A stretch of 64,000 nucleotides of DNA from Prescottella agglutinans. Its GTDB lineage: Bacteria; Actinomycetota; Actinomycetes; Mycobacteriales; Mycobacteriaceae. The notes under the pieces were generated by a model, which was not told the DNA's origin, made no database searches, and was given only the letters and a program-made list of their open reading frames with translations. Both the position numbers and the translations under genes were made by a program. The stretch is from contig NZ_RKLP01000005.1 of NCBI RefSeq assembly GCF_004011865.1, forward strand, positions 310,001 to 374,000. The letters run 5' to 3'. Every line of letters begins with the position of its first letter. The first letter of the stretch is position 1. Below are positions 1-7,849 of the stretch, one piece after another.

Positions 1-82
1 AACCCGACGACGGGGCGATTCGCGCCGGTCGGAACACGGTTCGGGGGTAGGCACGCGGACCGTCCGGTGGTGTCATTGATTC

Positions 83-328
83 ATGAGTGAGGACAAGCGA
101 CACTTCGTGGCGAGCCGACTCGACGGAATCATCCACACGCTCGAACTGAACGCACCGACCGCGGACGAGTCGTCGCCGGTGCCCACCGCGAACGGGTTCA
201 CCGGTTCGCTCGCCGAGGCGCAGCGCCACCGCGCCGAACTCGAATCCGCGACGCCCGCACGCGTCGACGAGATCGCGGCGGGCTATCCGGAGATCGAGAA
301 GGACTGGACGCAGCGGCAGCCGACGTGA
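83..328 (+). CDS. Small protein of unknown function (81 aa)
   Basis: I do not recognise a family. The 81-residue product has no cysteine, no signal peptide and no hydrophobic stretch long enough to cross a membrane. Its second half (from about residue 43) is rich in Ala, Glu and Arg and probably helical. The ATG is preceded only by a weak purine-rich GGTGG tract, so start support is modest. It ends 21 bp before the end of the convergent membrane-protein gene. It is called a gene because codon use is typical of the window and its frame fits between flanking genes, but it could be spurious. Confidence 0.5.
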   Translation: MSEDKRHFVASRLDGIIHTLELNAPTADESSPVPTANGFTGSLAEAQRHRAELESATPARVDEIAAGYPEIEKDWTQRQPT

Positions 329-349
329 CCCGCCGGCCCGCGCCCTTCG

Positions 350-637
350 TCAGTGGCCGAACGGGTACAGCACGCCCGCCGCGTCGAGTCGTTTGACCCG
401 ACGGTGCTCGTGGAGCACCAGCGTGGTTCCCAGCACCAGGCTCAACGCGCAGATCGCGCCGGCGATCCAGGCCCAACCCTGGAACCCGTAGCCCGCCGCG
501 ACCAGGGTCATGCCCAGGGTCACGATCGCGACTCCGATCAGGCCGTAGCCGGGCCAGTTGCGGGTGTCCTCGATGGCCTCGCCCGGGTGCTCCCGGGCGA
601 CGGTGGCCGGTTCGCGTGCATCGTCGAAGTAGTTCAC
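350..637 (-). CDS. Small two-helix membrane protein (95 aa, GTG start)
   Basis: This gene is the C-terminal end of a longer open frame whose upstream part is noise. I place the start at the GTG at 637 because GGGAGG lies 5 bases upstream, an excellent ribosome site. The 95-residue product has a charged N-terminus with an N-W-P-G-Y turn, then two hydrophobic segments (about residues 31-50 and 53-75), then a basic tail of the H-E-H-R-R-V-K-R type. That is the layout of small actinobacterial inner-membrane proteins of unknown function. It is divergent from the alpha/beta hydrolase across a 279 bp spacer and convergent with the small upstream gene. Confidence 0.7.
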   Translation of the reverse strand: MNYFDDAREPATVAREHPGEAIEDTRNWPGYGLIGVAIVTLGMTLVAAGYGFQGWAWIAGAICALSLVLGTTLVLHEHRRVKRLDAAGVLYPFGH

Positions 638-916
638 AAAAGCCTCCCGGTGCCGAGTTCCGTTTGCGCTCTCGTCGTACTGAGGTCGACGCGTCGCCGG
701 AGCAGATCCCGGCGGCGGGCCTATCCGGCGATTGTCCTCCCGCGGCGGACCTCGCGCACGGATACGGGCGAACGCCTCCGCCACCCCGGGTGGCGGAACC
801 TCCACCCTCGGGGATCCGCCGCCACTCCCGGGGGCGCTGGCCGCGACGCCCCGTCGGGACGAGATTGAGGTGTGCGACTCCAGCGCACATCCTCGTCTCG
901 ACCTCGGGAGGGCGTC
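638..916. promoter_or_regulatory. Divergent intergenic region with a 21 bp inverted repeat
   Basis: This 279 bp spacer separates the divergent small membrane protein and the alpha/beta hydrolase, so it must hold both promoters. The only clear structure is a perfect inverted repeat at 777-797 (TCCGCCACCC, one C, GGGTGGCGGA). It could be an operator or an RNA hairpin in the hydrolase leader. I could not pick out convincing -35/-10 pairs. Confidence 0.4.
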
Positions 917-1795
917 ATGATCACCACTCTCCGTTCCGATCGGCACGGCCGACGGCGCGTGGTCGAGACCGACGACGGTGTCGCCCTGGCCGTCCGCGAG
1001 TTCGGCGATGCCGACGCACCGGTGACCGTGGTGTTCGTGCACGGGCACTGCCTGCACACCCACTCGTGGGCGCGGCTGCGCTCGCACCTGAGTCGCGAGT
1101 GGGGTTCGGCCGTGCGGATGGTGTTCTACGACCATCGTGGTCACGGCGAGTCGGGGAGCGCGCCGGCGCACACGTACACGATCGACCAGTTGGGCCACGA
1201 CCTCGACGCGGTCATCGGCGCGGTCGTACCGACCGGGCCGGTCGTCCTGGTCGGTCACTCGATGGGTGGCATGGCCGCGCTGGCCTACACGCGGCAGCAT
1301 CCCGAGGCGGTCGGCTCGCGCGTCGTCGGCGTCGGTCTGCTGTCCACGGCGGCGAGCGACATCACCCGTTCCGGTCTGTGCCGGTTCCTTCGGCACCCGC
1401 TGGTCTCGGCGATCGAGTTCGGCGTCCGGCGCATGCCCGCGCTGGCGCAGCGCCTGGCCACGATGGCGCTGGACAACCGGACGTCGGTCGTCACGATGTA
1501 CGGATTCTTGCGGTCGCTCGCGGGGGTCGACGAGTCCCGGGCACTGGCCGCACTCGGCGACATCCCGTCGCTCGTGCTCGGCGGCACCGCCGATCTGCTG
1601 ACGCCGTTCGAGCACTCCGTCGCGATGGCGGCCACCCTGCCGTCCGCGGAGTTGGTGCGCCTGCACGACGCCGGGCACTCGGTGATCCTCGACCAGGCCG
1701 CGGAGGTGGCGCACGCGGTGGTCCGACTCGTCGACCGTGCCGGACTCCACTACGCGACCGGTTCGCCCGCCGCGTCCCCCGCCATGGCCGGGTGA
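917..1795 (+). CDS. Alpha/beta hydrolase fold protein
   Basis: A 292-residue soluble hydrolase of unknown substrate. The nucleophile elbow is G-H-S-M-G-G with Ser115; the oxyanion-hole H-G follows the first strand (F-V-H-G-H, about 40-44); a D-H-R-G-H-G motif sits near residues 72-77. The late Asp is in G-G-T-A-D and the catalytic His in D-A-G-H-S-V. Length and motif order fit the common esterase/lyase-like family. The ATG at 917 is chosen over an upstream one because GGGAGG lies just before it. The 3' end overlaps the convergent small gene by 46 bp. There is no signal peptide, so it is probably cytoplasmic. Confidence 0.85.
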   Translation: MITTLRSDRHGRRRVVETDDGVALAVREFGDADAPVTVVFVHGHCLHTHSWARLRSHLSREWGSAVRMVFYDHRGHGESGSAPAHTYTIDQLGHDLDAVIGAVVPTGPVVLVGHSMGGMAALAYTRQHPEAVGSRVVGVGLLSTAASDITRSGLCRFLRHPLVSAIEFGVRRMPALAQRLATMALDNRTSVVTMYGFLRSLAGVDESRALAALGDIPSLVLGGTADLLTPFEHSVAMAATLPSAELVRLHDAGHSVILDQAAEVAHAVVRLVDRAGLHYATGSPAASPAMAG

Positions 1796-2202
1796 GCACC
1801 CGGCGCAACCACGCCGTCCGCGACGTCACGGGCGTCGTCGACGTGGGCCCCACGCCCGACCTCCGTGTCGAAGACGCGCTTCCACCGCACCAGCCGGTCG
1901 GGATCCCAGCCTTCGAGCGCCCGGTCCAGCAGGAGCCGCCCGCCACGTCCCTCGGCGGCGGACAGCCGGGGTGACGCGAACTCGGCGACCCGCCGCAGGA
2001 CGTCGGCCGGCAGCAACGACCGGGAGGTCGTGCGGTAATGCGCCCACGTCGCTTCGAGCGCATCGGATTCGGCGCAGTCCCTGAGCAGTTCGGCCCAGTA
2101 GTACTCGCCGGACCCGTCGGGGCTGGAACACTGCTCGACGCCGGACCGGATCCGCAGGATCTCGCGACACGTGTAGACGTCGACGGTCTTGACCGGGTTC
2201 AC
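1750..2202 (-). CDS. Conserved small protein coupled to the acyl-CoA ligase
   Basis: This 150-residue protein has no family I recognise. It starts at a GTG whose GTGA overlaps the stop of the upstream acyl-CoA ligase gene by 4 bp, a classic translational coupling, so the two are made together. The product is charged and Trp/Arg-rich, soluble, with two N-terminal cysteines (about residues 12 and 24) and no recognisable cofactor motif. A role as accessory or stability factor for the ligase, or as the next enzyme in the pathway, is inference from the coupling only. Its 3' end runs 46 bp into the convergent hydrolase gene. Confidence 0.7.
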   Translation of the reverse strand: MNPVKTVDVYTCREILRIRSGVEQCSSPDGSGEYYWAELLRDCAESDALEATWAHYRTTSRSLLPADVLRRVAEFASPRLSAAEGRGGRLLLDRALEGWDPDRLVRWKRVFDTEVGRGAHVDDARDVADGVVAPGAHPAMAGDAAGEPVA

Positions 2203-3854
2203 GACGCACCCGCCCGGGCGGTCGTCCGGACCACCGATTCGATTGCGAGAGTGCGGATGTCCCCCTTCGCCAGTTTGCCGCCGGAGGACCGCGGCAACTC
2301 GTCGACGACCACGAGGTGCTCGGGGTACAGCTCCTTGGAGACGCCCCGCGCGGCCATGAATCCGGTGAGCTCGTCCAGAGTGATCCGCTGTCCCGGCCGG
2401 AGGCTGACCACCGCACAGACCCGCTCGCCGAACACAGGGTCGGGCACTGCGACCACTCCGGCCAGATCGACCGACGGGTGCGATTCGACCTCCTGCTCGA
2501 CCTGCGGCGCCGAGATGTTCTTTCCGCCGCGGATGATGATGTCGGACGTACGCCCCACCGGGGTCAGGTAGTCGTCCTCGATCGTGACCAGGTCGCCCAT
2601 CAACATCCAGCCGTCCTTCGTGTACAGCGCGGCGTTGGCCTCCTCGTCGTCGTAGTAGCCCGCACAGGTCAACGGGCCCCGACCGCCGGGCTGGCCGGGA
2701 CCGCCGGTCTCGGTGACGTCCCTGCCGTCGTCGTCGAAGAGCCGAACCTGCATCTCCGGGATCAGCCGTCCGGACGTCCCGAGCCGACGACCGCGCGGGT
2801 CGCCGACACGGGTGACACTGAACGCGCCGCTCTCGTTCGATCCGAAGAACTGCAGAACGGAAGCGCCCGTGCGGGACTCGAATTCGGCTGCGCGATCGGC
2901 GGGCACCGCCTCTCCGCCGGTGAACATCACCCGCAGCGACGACAGGTCCACCTCGTCGGCGAGCGGGGAATTGAGCAGCATCCGGAACTGCGTGCTGACG
3001 CAGCACAGAACCGTCACCTTCTCCCGCTCGATCATCCGGATCATGGCTTCCACATCGAACTTCGGCAACACCACGGTGGGCGCCCCGAGCATCGCGGGCG
3101 CGTAGTGCGACGTCCACAGACCGAAGCCGAACGGCGCCGGCACCGCACCGCAGAACACCTCGTCCTCGCCCAATTCGCCGGCCGCGATCGCCAGGCGACC
3201 GAAGGCCATCCAGCGGTTGTCGAACTGCGTGACACACTTCGGGAGACCCGTCGTCCCGGATGTGGAGTTGAGCAGGCAGAGGTCGTTCGGCCCCAGGCTC
3301 CGGACCGCCACGTCGGCGCGGCCGGCACGGCCCGGATCGATCGGAACCGGTTCGCCACCACGGACATCCACGATCCGGTCCACGCCCACGTCGGACAGCA
3401 CCACGTGGAAGTCCAACGCGACGCCACGATCGCGCAGCGCTCGCACCAGCGTGGTCGACGAGCGACCGGCCAGTACGTCGACGGCGACCAGGGTCCGCGC
3501 GCCCGTCTTCGCGACGAGGTGGGCGATCTCCCGCTCGCCGGCACGCGCCCCGATGCCCACCGCGACGACGCCCGCGCGCGCCGCCGCGATCAGGGCGGCA
3601 TGGACGAGGTGGGTGTCGGGAAGCTGGACGGCCACCCGGTCACCCGCCGGAATCCCCAGCGCGACGAGCGCCGCCGCGATGTCGTCCGCGACGGAATCGT
3701 ATGCAGCCCAGGTTGTCCTACCCGCAGGCGTGACGAAGGCATCCCCCGCGGGCGTCGCTTGCGCCCGCCTGCGAACCAGCGCGTGCAGCGGTTCGGTTCC
3801 CCACCACCCGGACTCCACGTACTGTCGGGCGGTCGCGGCGTCGATCAGGCTCAT
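2199..3854 (-). CDS. AMP-forming acyl-CoA ligase (class I adenylate-forming)
   Basis: A 551-residue enzyme that activates a carboxylic acid with ATP and transfers it to CoA. The core motifs are all present: the P-loop (N-S-T-S-G-T-T-G-L-P-K), the A5 motif (F-G-S-N-E-S-G), the A7 aspartate (W-M-L-M-G-D), the hinge and A8 loop (G-R-T-S-D-I-I-I-R-G-G-K-N-I-S), and the C-terminal catalytic lysine (S-S-G-G-K-L). I start at the ATG at 3854 because AAGGAG precedes it by about 8 bases; 22 upstream in-frame residues are rejected. Substrate is not readable; neighbours with decarboxylase-type folds suggest an aromatic or alicyclic acid. It is divergent from the GntR regulator. Confidence 0.88.
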   Translation of the reverse strand: MSLIDAATARQYVESGWWGTEPLHALVRRRAQATPAGDAFVTPAGRTTWAAYDSVADDIAAALVALGIPAGDRVAVQLPDTHLVHAALIAAARAGVVAVGIGARAGEREIAHLVAKTGARTLVAVDVLAGRSSTTLVRALRDRGVALDFHVVLSDVGVDRIVDVRGGEPVPIDPGRAGRADVAVRSLGPNDLCLLNSTSGTTGLPKCVTQFDNRWMAFGRLAIAAGELGEDEVFCGAVPAPFGFGLWTSHYAPAMLGAPTVVLPKFDVEAMIRMIEREKVTVLCCVSTQFRMLLNSPLADEVDLSSLRVMFTGGEAVPADRAAEFESRTGASVLQFFGSNESGAFSVTRVGDPRGRRLGTSGRLIPEMQVRLFDDDGRDVTETGGPGQPGGRGPLTCAGYYDDEEANAALYTKDGWMLMGDLVTIEDDYLTPVGRTSDIIIRGGKNISAPQVEQEVESHPSVDLAGVVAVPDPVFGERVCAVVSLRPGQRITLDELTGFMAARGVSKELYPEHLVVVDELPRSSGGKLAKGDIRTLAIESVVRTTARAGAS

Positions 3855-3998
3855 CTGTGTACTCCTTCTGCGAGCATCCCGCGCACGGGCCGAGGCCGCA
3901 TGCGACGGGCACGTGCCCATTTACCAACTTCGCTAAAATTCGGAACTTGACGCGACGGATCCGCAACGGAGAACCGTCGGCGACCGGAAGGATGTGAC
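3855..3998. promoter_or_regulatory. Divergent ligase/GntR promoter region with candidate operator
   Basis: This 144 bp gap separates the ligase and the FCD-type GntR gene. An AT-rich island at 3920-3937 reads TTTACC, six bases, GCTAAA, an imperfect inverted repeat (5 of 6 positions paired). FCD regulators commonly bind short AT-rich repeats next to their own gene, so this is the best operator candidate here. The repeat is imperfect and the assignment is inference. Confidence 0.35.
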
Positions 3999-4820
3999 GT
4001 GGTGTCCGAGCAGGGACCGGACCGGCAACCCCGTGCGGCCGAACCGAGCAGCATCCGCTGGCGCCGCCTGGCCGAGATGGTCGCGGACCAGATCCGCGAG
4101 CGCATCCTGCGCGGCGACCTCGCCGAGGGCGATGTGCTGCCCAAGGAAGCGGAACTGCGCGAGCAGTACCCGGTCAACGTCCAGTCCCTCCGCGAGGCGC
4201 TGCGCATCCTCGAGGCCGAGGGCCTGGTCAAGGTCCGCCGCGGCAACCGGGGCGGAGCGGTGGTGCACCGCCCCACCCCCGGCAACGTCGCCTACAGCCT
4301 GTCGATGGTCCTGGCGATGTCCGGCACCGACATCGACGACGTGGGTCGCGCCCTCCACGAGGTCGAACCGATGTGCGCCGCCCTGTGCGCCGAACGCGAG
4401 GACCGCGCCACCGAGGTGGTGCCGGTCCTGCGCGCCCTCCACGAGGAGTCGCTGTCGAAGGTCGACGACCTGGTGGCCGCGACCACGCTGTCGCGCCGGT
4501 TCCACGAGGCCGTCGTCCAACTCTGCGGCAACCGGTCGCTGATCGTGCTCGCCGGCGCCCTCGAATCCCTGTGGTCGAGCCACGTCACGGACTGGGCCAA
4601 CCAGCGGGCCGACCCCAGGACGATCCCCCCGACCGAGCGGGCGCAGGCCCTCGCCGTCCACGGCCAGATCCTGCAGTGCATCGAGGACGGCGACGCGGCC
4701 TCCGCGCGGGTGATCGCCGCGCGCCACCTCCGGGACGTGCAGACGTACCCGCACGACCCGGATCGCCCCCGCGTCCCGCTGGACCCGGCCGTCGCGCGGG
4801 ACCGCCTCTTCTTCGGCTGA
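3999..4820 (+). CDS. GntR-family regulator, FCD (FadR) subfamily
   Basis: A 273-residue DNA-binding regulator. The winged helix-turn-helix covers about residues 22-90 (I-R-E-R-I-L-R-G-D-L-A-E-G-D, then V-N-V-Q-S-L-R-E-A-L-R-I-L-E-A-E-G-L-V) and ends in the R-R-G-N-R-G-G wing. The all-helical C-terminal ligand domain follows (about 105-245), with the FCD-type histidines in F-H-E-A-V and A-R-H-L. It starts at GTG 3999 behind GGAAGG; the adjacent GTG at 4002 is equally possible. It sits between the ligase and the amidohydrolase/aldolase operon, so it probably senses a pathway acid and represses one or both. Confidence 0.88.
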   Translation: MVSEQGPDRQPRAAEPSSIRWRRLAEMVADQIRERILRGDLAEGDVLPKEAELREQYPVNVQSLREALRILEAEGLVKVRRGNRGGAVVHRPTPGNVAYSLSMVLAMSGTDIDDVGRALHEVEPMCAALCAEREDRATEVVPVLRALHEESLSKVDDLVAATTLSRRFHEAVVQLCGNRSLIVLAGALESLWSSHVTDWANQRADPRTIPPTERAQALAVHGQILQCIEDGDAASARVIAARHLRDVQTYPHDPDRPRVPLDPAVARDRLFFG

Positions 4821-4831
4821 CCGGACCCGGA

Positions 4832-6082
4832 TCAGAAGCTGTTCGGGTCGTCGATCACGCTCTGCGGCACCGGATGCCGGTACAGCTTGGAGGCGTTCTC
4901 CCACGTGATCTTGCGCAGTTCGTCCGCCGAGAGTCCCTTCATGGACTCGTTGACGACCTCCATCGTGCGCGGCCACAGGCTGTCGCTGTGCGGGTAGTCC
5001 TCCTCGAGGAGGATGTGGTCGATGCCGATCCGGTCCCGCAGCACCATCGTCGACGGGTCCTCGACGGCGCAGAACCAGAAGTTCCGCTTGAGCACGTCCG
5101 CCGGGGAGATGTCGATGCCGTCCCACGTGCCGTACATCGACGAGTACGTCGTCATGTGGTCGAGGCGGTCGAGAAGCGCGGGAACCCAACCGATTCCACC
5201 CTCCGACATCACGATCTTGATGTTCGGGAAACGGACCGGGATCTTCGAGAACAGCCAGTCGACCGTCGCGAACATGGCGTAGCCGAAGAACAGGGTGCCG
5301 GCGACGTCCGGCGGGGCGTCCTCCGACGTGCTCGGTGACGTGCTCGACGAGCCGATGTGCAGGTTGATGACCGTCTCGGTCTCCTCGCACGCCCGCATGA
5401 TCGGATCCCAGTGGCCCGAGTGCACCGACGGCAGACCCAGCGCGTGCGGGCCCTCCGAGAACGTCACGGCCTTGAAACCGCGCTCGGCGTTGCGATAGAT
5501 CTCCTGCGCGCCGATCTCCGGGTCGAGGAAGTACGGGATCTGGCAGGGGATGATGCGGTCCGGGTACGGGCCCGCCCACTCCTCGAGATGCCAGTCGTTG
5601 TACGCGCGCGTCGCGGCGAGCGCCAGTTCCCGGTCGTCGGTGCTCAACTGCAGACGCTGACCGGCGAAGCCGGGGAGGAACGACGGGAAGTTCAGGGACG
5701 CGTAGACACCCGAAAGATTCATGTCCTTGATGCGGTGGTGGATGTCCCACGAACCGCGGCGCATGTCCTCGAAGCGCTGCGGGTCGAAGCCCCACTCGTC
5801 GACCGGACGCCCGACGACGGCATTGAAGCCGACGTTCGGGATCTCCTTGCCGTCGTACACCCAGATGTCCGCGCCGTCGCGGTGGATAACCCGAGGCGCG
5901 CGGTCCGCGAACTTGGCGGGCAGGCGGCCCTCGAAGGTGTTCTTGGGTTCGACGATGTGGTCGTCGACCGAGATGAACGGGAACGGCCGGTGCGCCTTCT
6001 CGGGTTCGGGCAGGAAGGTGACCTTGCCCTTGACGTTGGTCGTGAAGTCGGTGTTGTGGATCAGGTCGTCGAGACTGGCCAT
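4832..6082 (-). CDS. Amidohydrolase-2 (ACMSD-type TIM-barrel) enzyme
   Basis: A 416-residue metal-dependent enzyme of the amidohydrolase-related family that includes ACMSD, gamma-resorcylate decarboxylase and many hydrolases. The family opening is at V-D-D-H-I-V-E-P (about 39-46), where D-x-H replaces the usual H-x-H. A central histidine is in I-N-L-H-I-G, and the late motif E-E-D-Y-P-H-S-D-S-L-W-P (about 370-381) supplies the final acid and His. The start at 6082 is chosen for GAGGAG 8 bases upstream. It lies 85 bp downstream of the class II aldolase on the same strand, probably one operon. A non-oxidative decarboxylase or ring-cleavage-product hydrolase is my guess; the substrate is unknown. 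Confidence 0.85.
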   Translation of the reverse strand: MASLDDLIHNTDFTTNVKGKVTFLPEPEKAHRPFPFISVDDHIVEPKNTFEGRLPAKFADRAPRVIHRDGADIWVYDGKEIPNVGFNAVVGRPVDEWGFDPQRFEDMRRGSWDIHHRIKDMNLSGVYASLNFPSFLPGFAGQRLQLSTDDRELALAATRAYNDWHLEEWAGPYPDRIIPCQIPYFLDPEIGAQEIYRNAERGFKAVTFSEGPHALGLPSVHSGHWDPIMRACEETETVINLHIGSSSTSPSTSEDAPPDVAGTLFFGYAMFATVDWLFSKIPVRFPNIKIVMSEGGIGWVPALLDRLDHMTTYSSMYGTWDGIDISPADVLKRNFWFCAVEDPSTMVLRDRIGIDHILLEEDYPHSDSLWPRTMEVVNESMKGLSADELRKITWENASKLYRHPVPQSVIDDPNSF

Positions 6083-6167
6083 GGTGCACACTCCTCGAAT
6101 GTTTCGCGAATAGGTGAATTCGGCTGCGCGGCAAGCGCAACCGGGATGTTTCCGGGGTCGGAGATCG

Positions 6168-6962
6168 TCAGTCGAGAACGTCGGGTTCGGTGCGGAGCAG
6201 TTTGCGGACCGCGCCGGCCCAGTAGACGCCCGCCGCACGTTCGACGAGCGCCTTCTGCATCGCGACGCGGATGCTCTTCTCGATCGGCAGGGGGTCCTTG
6301 CCGAGGAGCAGGATGTCGTAGGCGAGCCGGCAGAACCGGTCGATCGACGCCGCGCGGTAGACCGCGAGTTCGATCGTGTCGGCGGTCGTGATGATGCCGT
6401 GGCTGGCGAGGATCACGTTGTTGCGGTCACCGATCTTGTCGGCGAGATCCCGCCCCAGTTCGGCATCGCTGACCTCGCCGCCGTACTCGTGGACCAGCGA
6501 CAGGTCGTCGTCGTACAGGCTCCCGGTCTGGTGCGCGATCATCGGCAGGACACCCACGGCGGCCAGCAACGTCACGTAGTAGGGGTGGTTGTGGATGACC
6601 ACACGGGCGTCCGGCCGACGTCGGTGCAGTTCGGTGTGGATGTGGTAGGCGGGAGTCACGTCCCACTTGCCCTCGACGACCTTGCCGTCCGCGTCGACAC
6701 GGCACACATCGGAGGCCGAGACCTCCTCCCACCACAGCCCCCACGGGTTGATGAGGAGACTGTCGTCGCCCCTGTCCGCCCACGTGATGTGGCCGGCCAT
6801 GTTCTCACTGAAGCCGTCGTGCGCCAGGATGCGGAAGGCACACGCCAGCTTCTGCTCGTCGGTGAGCTCGACGCCGATCGGCGGAGTGGCACGCGGCTTC
6901 CAGCCGTCCATCGAGTTCGATTCTCGTTCTGCGGATTTCGTTGATTCTTCGATTGCGGTCAC
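6168..6962 (-). CDS. Class II aldolase/adducin-family enzyme
   Basis: A 264-residue zinc enzyme of the class II aldolase/adducin fold. Metal ligands are visible as H-N-H (residues 124-126, in V-V-I-H-N-H-P) and the late histidine in S-H-G-I (188). G-H-I-T at 57-60 and a Trp-rich loop (N-P-W-G-L-W-W) near 72-78 line the usual active-site entrance. Besides sugar aldolases the family includes aromatic decarboxylases such as 3,4-dihydroxyphthalate decarboxylase, and the longer N-terminus and catabolic setting lean that way. It starts at GTG 6962 with AAGGAGG just upstream. Its promoter carries an inverted repeat at 7015-7037, and a hairpin separates it from the upstream HD gene. Confidence 0.85.
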   Translation of the reverse strand: MTAIEESTKSAERESNSMDGWKPRATPPIGVELTDEQKLACAFRILAHDGFSENMAGHITWADRGDDSLLINPWGLWWEEVSASDVCRVDADGKVVEGKWDVTPAYHIHTELHRRRPDARVVIHNHPYYVTLLAAVGVLPMIAHQTGSLYDDDLSLVHEYGGEVSDAELGRDLADKIGDRNNVILASHGIITTADTIELAVYRAASIDRFCRLAYDILLLGKDPLPIEKSIRVAMQKALVERAAGVYWAGAVRKLLRTEPDVLD

Positions 6963-7014
6963 GGCGCCTCCTTGCGTCGAGAGTGAGCCACATCGGGATC
7001 TGCCGAAACTCTAA

Positions 7015-7037
7015 CTTACAAAAGATAGCAATGTAAG
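7015..7037. promoter_or_regulatory. Inverted repeat CTTACA-N11-TGTAAG
   Basis: Perfect 6 bp arms separated by an AT-rich 11 bp core lie 53-75 bp upstream of the class II aldolase start. The placement in an AT-rich patch of a GC-rich promoter suits a dimeric repressor or activator. The nearby GntR/FCD protein is the natural candidate, but its own promoter repeat is only loosely similar. Confidence 0.45.
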
Positions 7038-7089
7038 ACCTGTCCCACTCAGAGGCAGATTCCCGACAGGACCGACCCCGGAAACGACG

Positions 7090-7119
7090 AAGCGCTCGCC
7101 CCACGAGGGGCGAGCGCTT
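7090..7119 (-). terminator. Hairpin terminator after the first HD gene
   Basis: A perfect 13 bp stem (AAGCGCTCGCCCC) closes over a four-base ACGA loop, 31 bp past the stop of the HD-domain gene. There is no long U-tract, as is usual for actinobacterial terminators. It separates the HD gene from the aldolase/amidohydrolase operon, which must then have its own promoter. Confidence 0.75.
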
Positions 7120-7150
7120 GCACCGGAACGCTTTTCGCGTGTCGGGTCGG

Positions 7151-7738
7151 TCAGTCGGCGCCGAAACCACTGGCCGGGCGGGTGAACACCTCCCGCAGGA
7201 GCGGGACGAACGTGTCCAGCGGCAGCGTGTCGTAGTTCGGATCGAAGGACACCTGGTCCCACTCCGCACAGAAGTGCGCACAGGTGTCGAAGTACGGGCT
7301 GTCCCGGTAACGATCACGCGCATTGACGTCCAGCCCGAGGCGATCCCAGTAGTGATAGCCCTGGAACACGCCGTGATGCTTGACGACCCACGTCGCCTCG
7401 GCGTCCAGGTACGGAGCGACGATCGCCGCGGCCAGTTCGGAATGATTGGCCGGCGCGATCGCATCACCCACGTCGTGCATCAGGGCCGCGACCACCAGAT
7501 CCGTTCGCGCACCTTCCCGCAGCGCCCGGGAGGCGGTCTGCAAGGAGTGCTCGTACCGGTCGACCTGATAGCCCAGCGTCGGACCCTTCAACGCCTCGAG
7601 CATCTCGATCATCGTGTCCGGCAGACGATCATTGAGGAACAGCTTCGACTCCGAGACGATCAGGGCAATGTCCTCGGCCGTCGACTCGTCCATCCGCGTG
7701 AAGCCGACCTGGCGCCCGCTCGCCGCATCGGTCGTCAT
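7151..7738 (-). CDS. HD-domain protein, PhnZ/TmpB-like oxygenase candidate (paralog 1)
   Basis: A 195-residue all-helical HD-domain protein. Its probable metal ligands form the set H64 (R-Y-E-H-S-L-Q), H88-D89 (M-H-D-V-G), H99 (A-N-H-S-E), H121/H122 (V-K-H-H-G) and D161 (E-W-D-Q). That H...HD...H...H...D spacing, and the E-H-S-L-Q-T-A helix, resemble mixed-valent di-iron oxygenases such as PhnZ and TmpB rather than nucleotide phosphohydrolases. The function call is inference. It is a paralog of the next gene: they share the Y-x-V-D-R-Y-E-H-S-L-Q, V-K-H-H-G-V-F-Q and R-D-R/E-R-Y-R-D-S-P-Y-F segments. No phosphonate genes are adjacent, so the substrate may be different. ATG 7738 follows GGAAGGGA. 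Confidence 0.8.
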   Translation of the reverse strand: MTTDAASGRQVGFTRMDESTAEDIALIVSESKLFLNDRLPDTMIEMLEALKGPTLGYQVDRYEHSLQTASRALREGARTDLVVAALMHDVGDAIAPANHSELAAAIVAPYLDAEATWVVKHHGVFQGYHYWDRLGLDVNARDRYRDSPYFDTCAHFCAEWDQVSFDPNYDTLPLDTFVPLLREVFTRPASGFGAD

Positions 7739-7813
7739 GACTCACATCCCTTCCGTTCACGACACCTCCGGGCGGACTGGAACCACCCTGAACTTTCAAT
7801 CTTTATATAGAAA

Positions 7814-7828
7814 GCCCGGGGCTCGGGC
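7814..7828 (-). terminator. Possible weak terminator between the HD paralogs
   Basis: On the minus strand GCCCG and CGGGC pair over five bases and are followed by TTTCTATAT. It lies 22 bp past the stop of the second HD gene. The AT-rich run after it may instead be part of the first HD gene's promoter. The stem is short, so this is tentative. Confidence 0.35.
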
Positions 7829-7849
7829 AAGAGCTGATCCCACCCCGCC

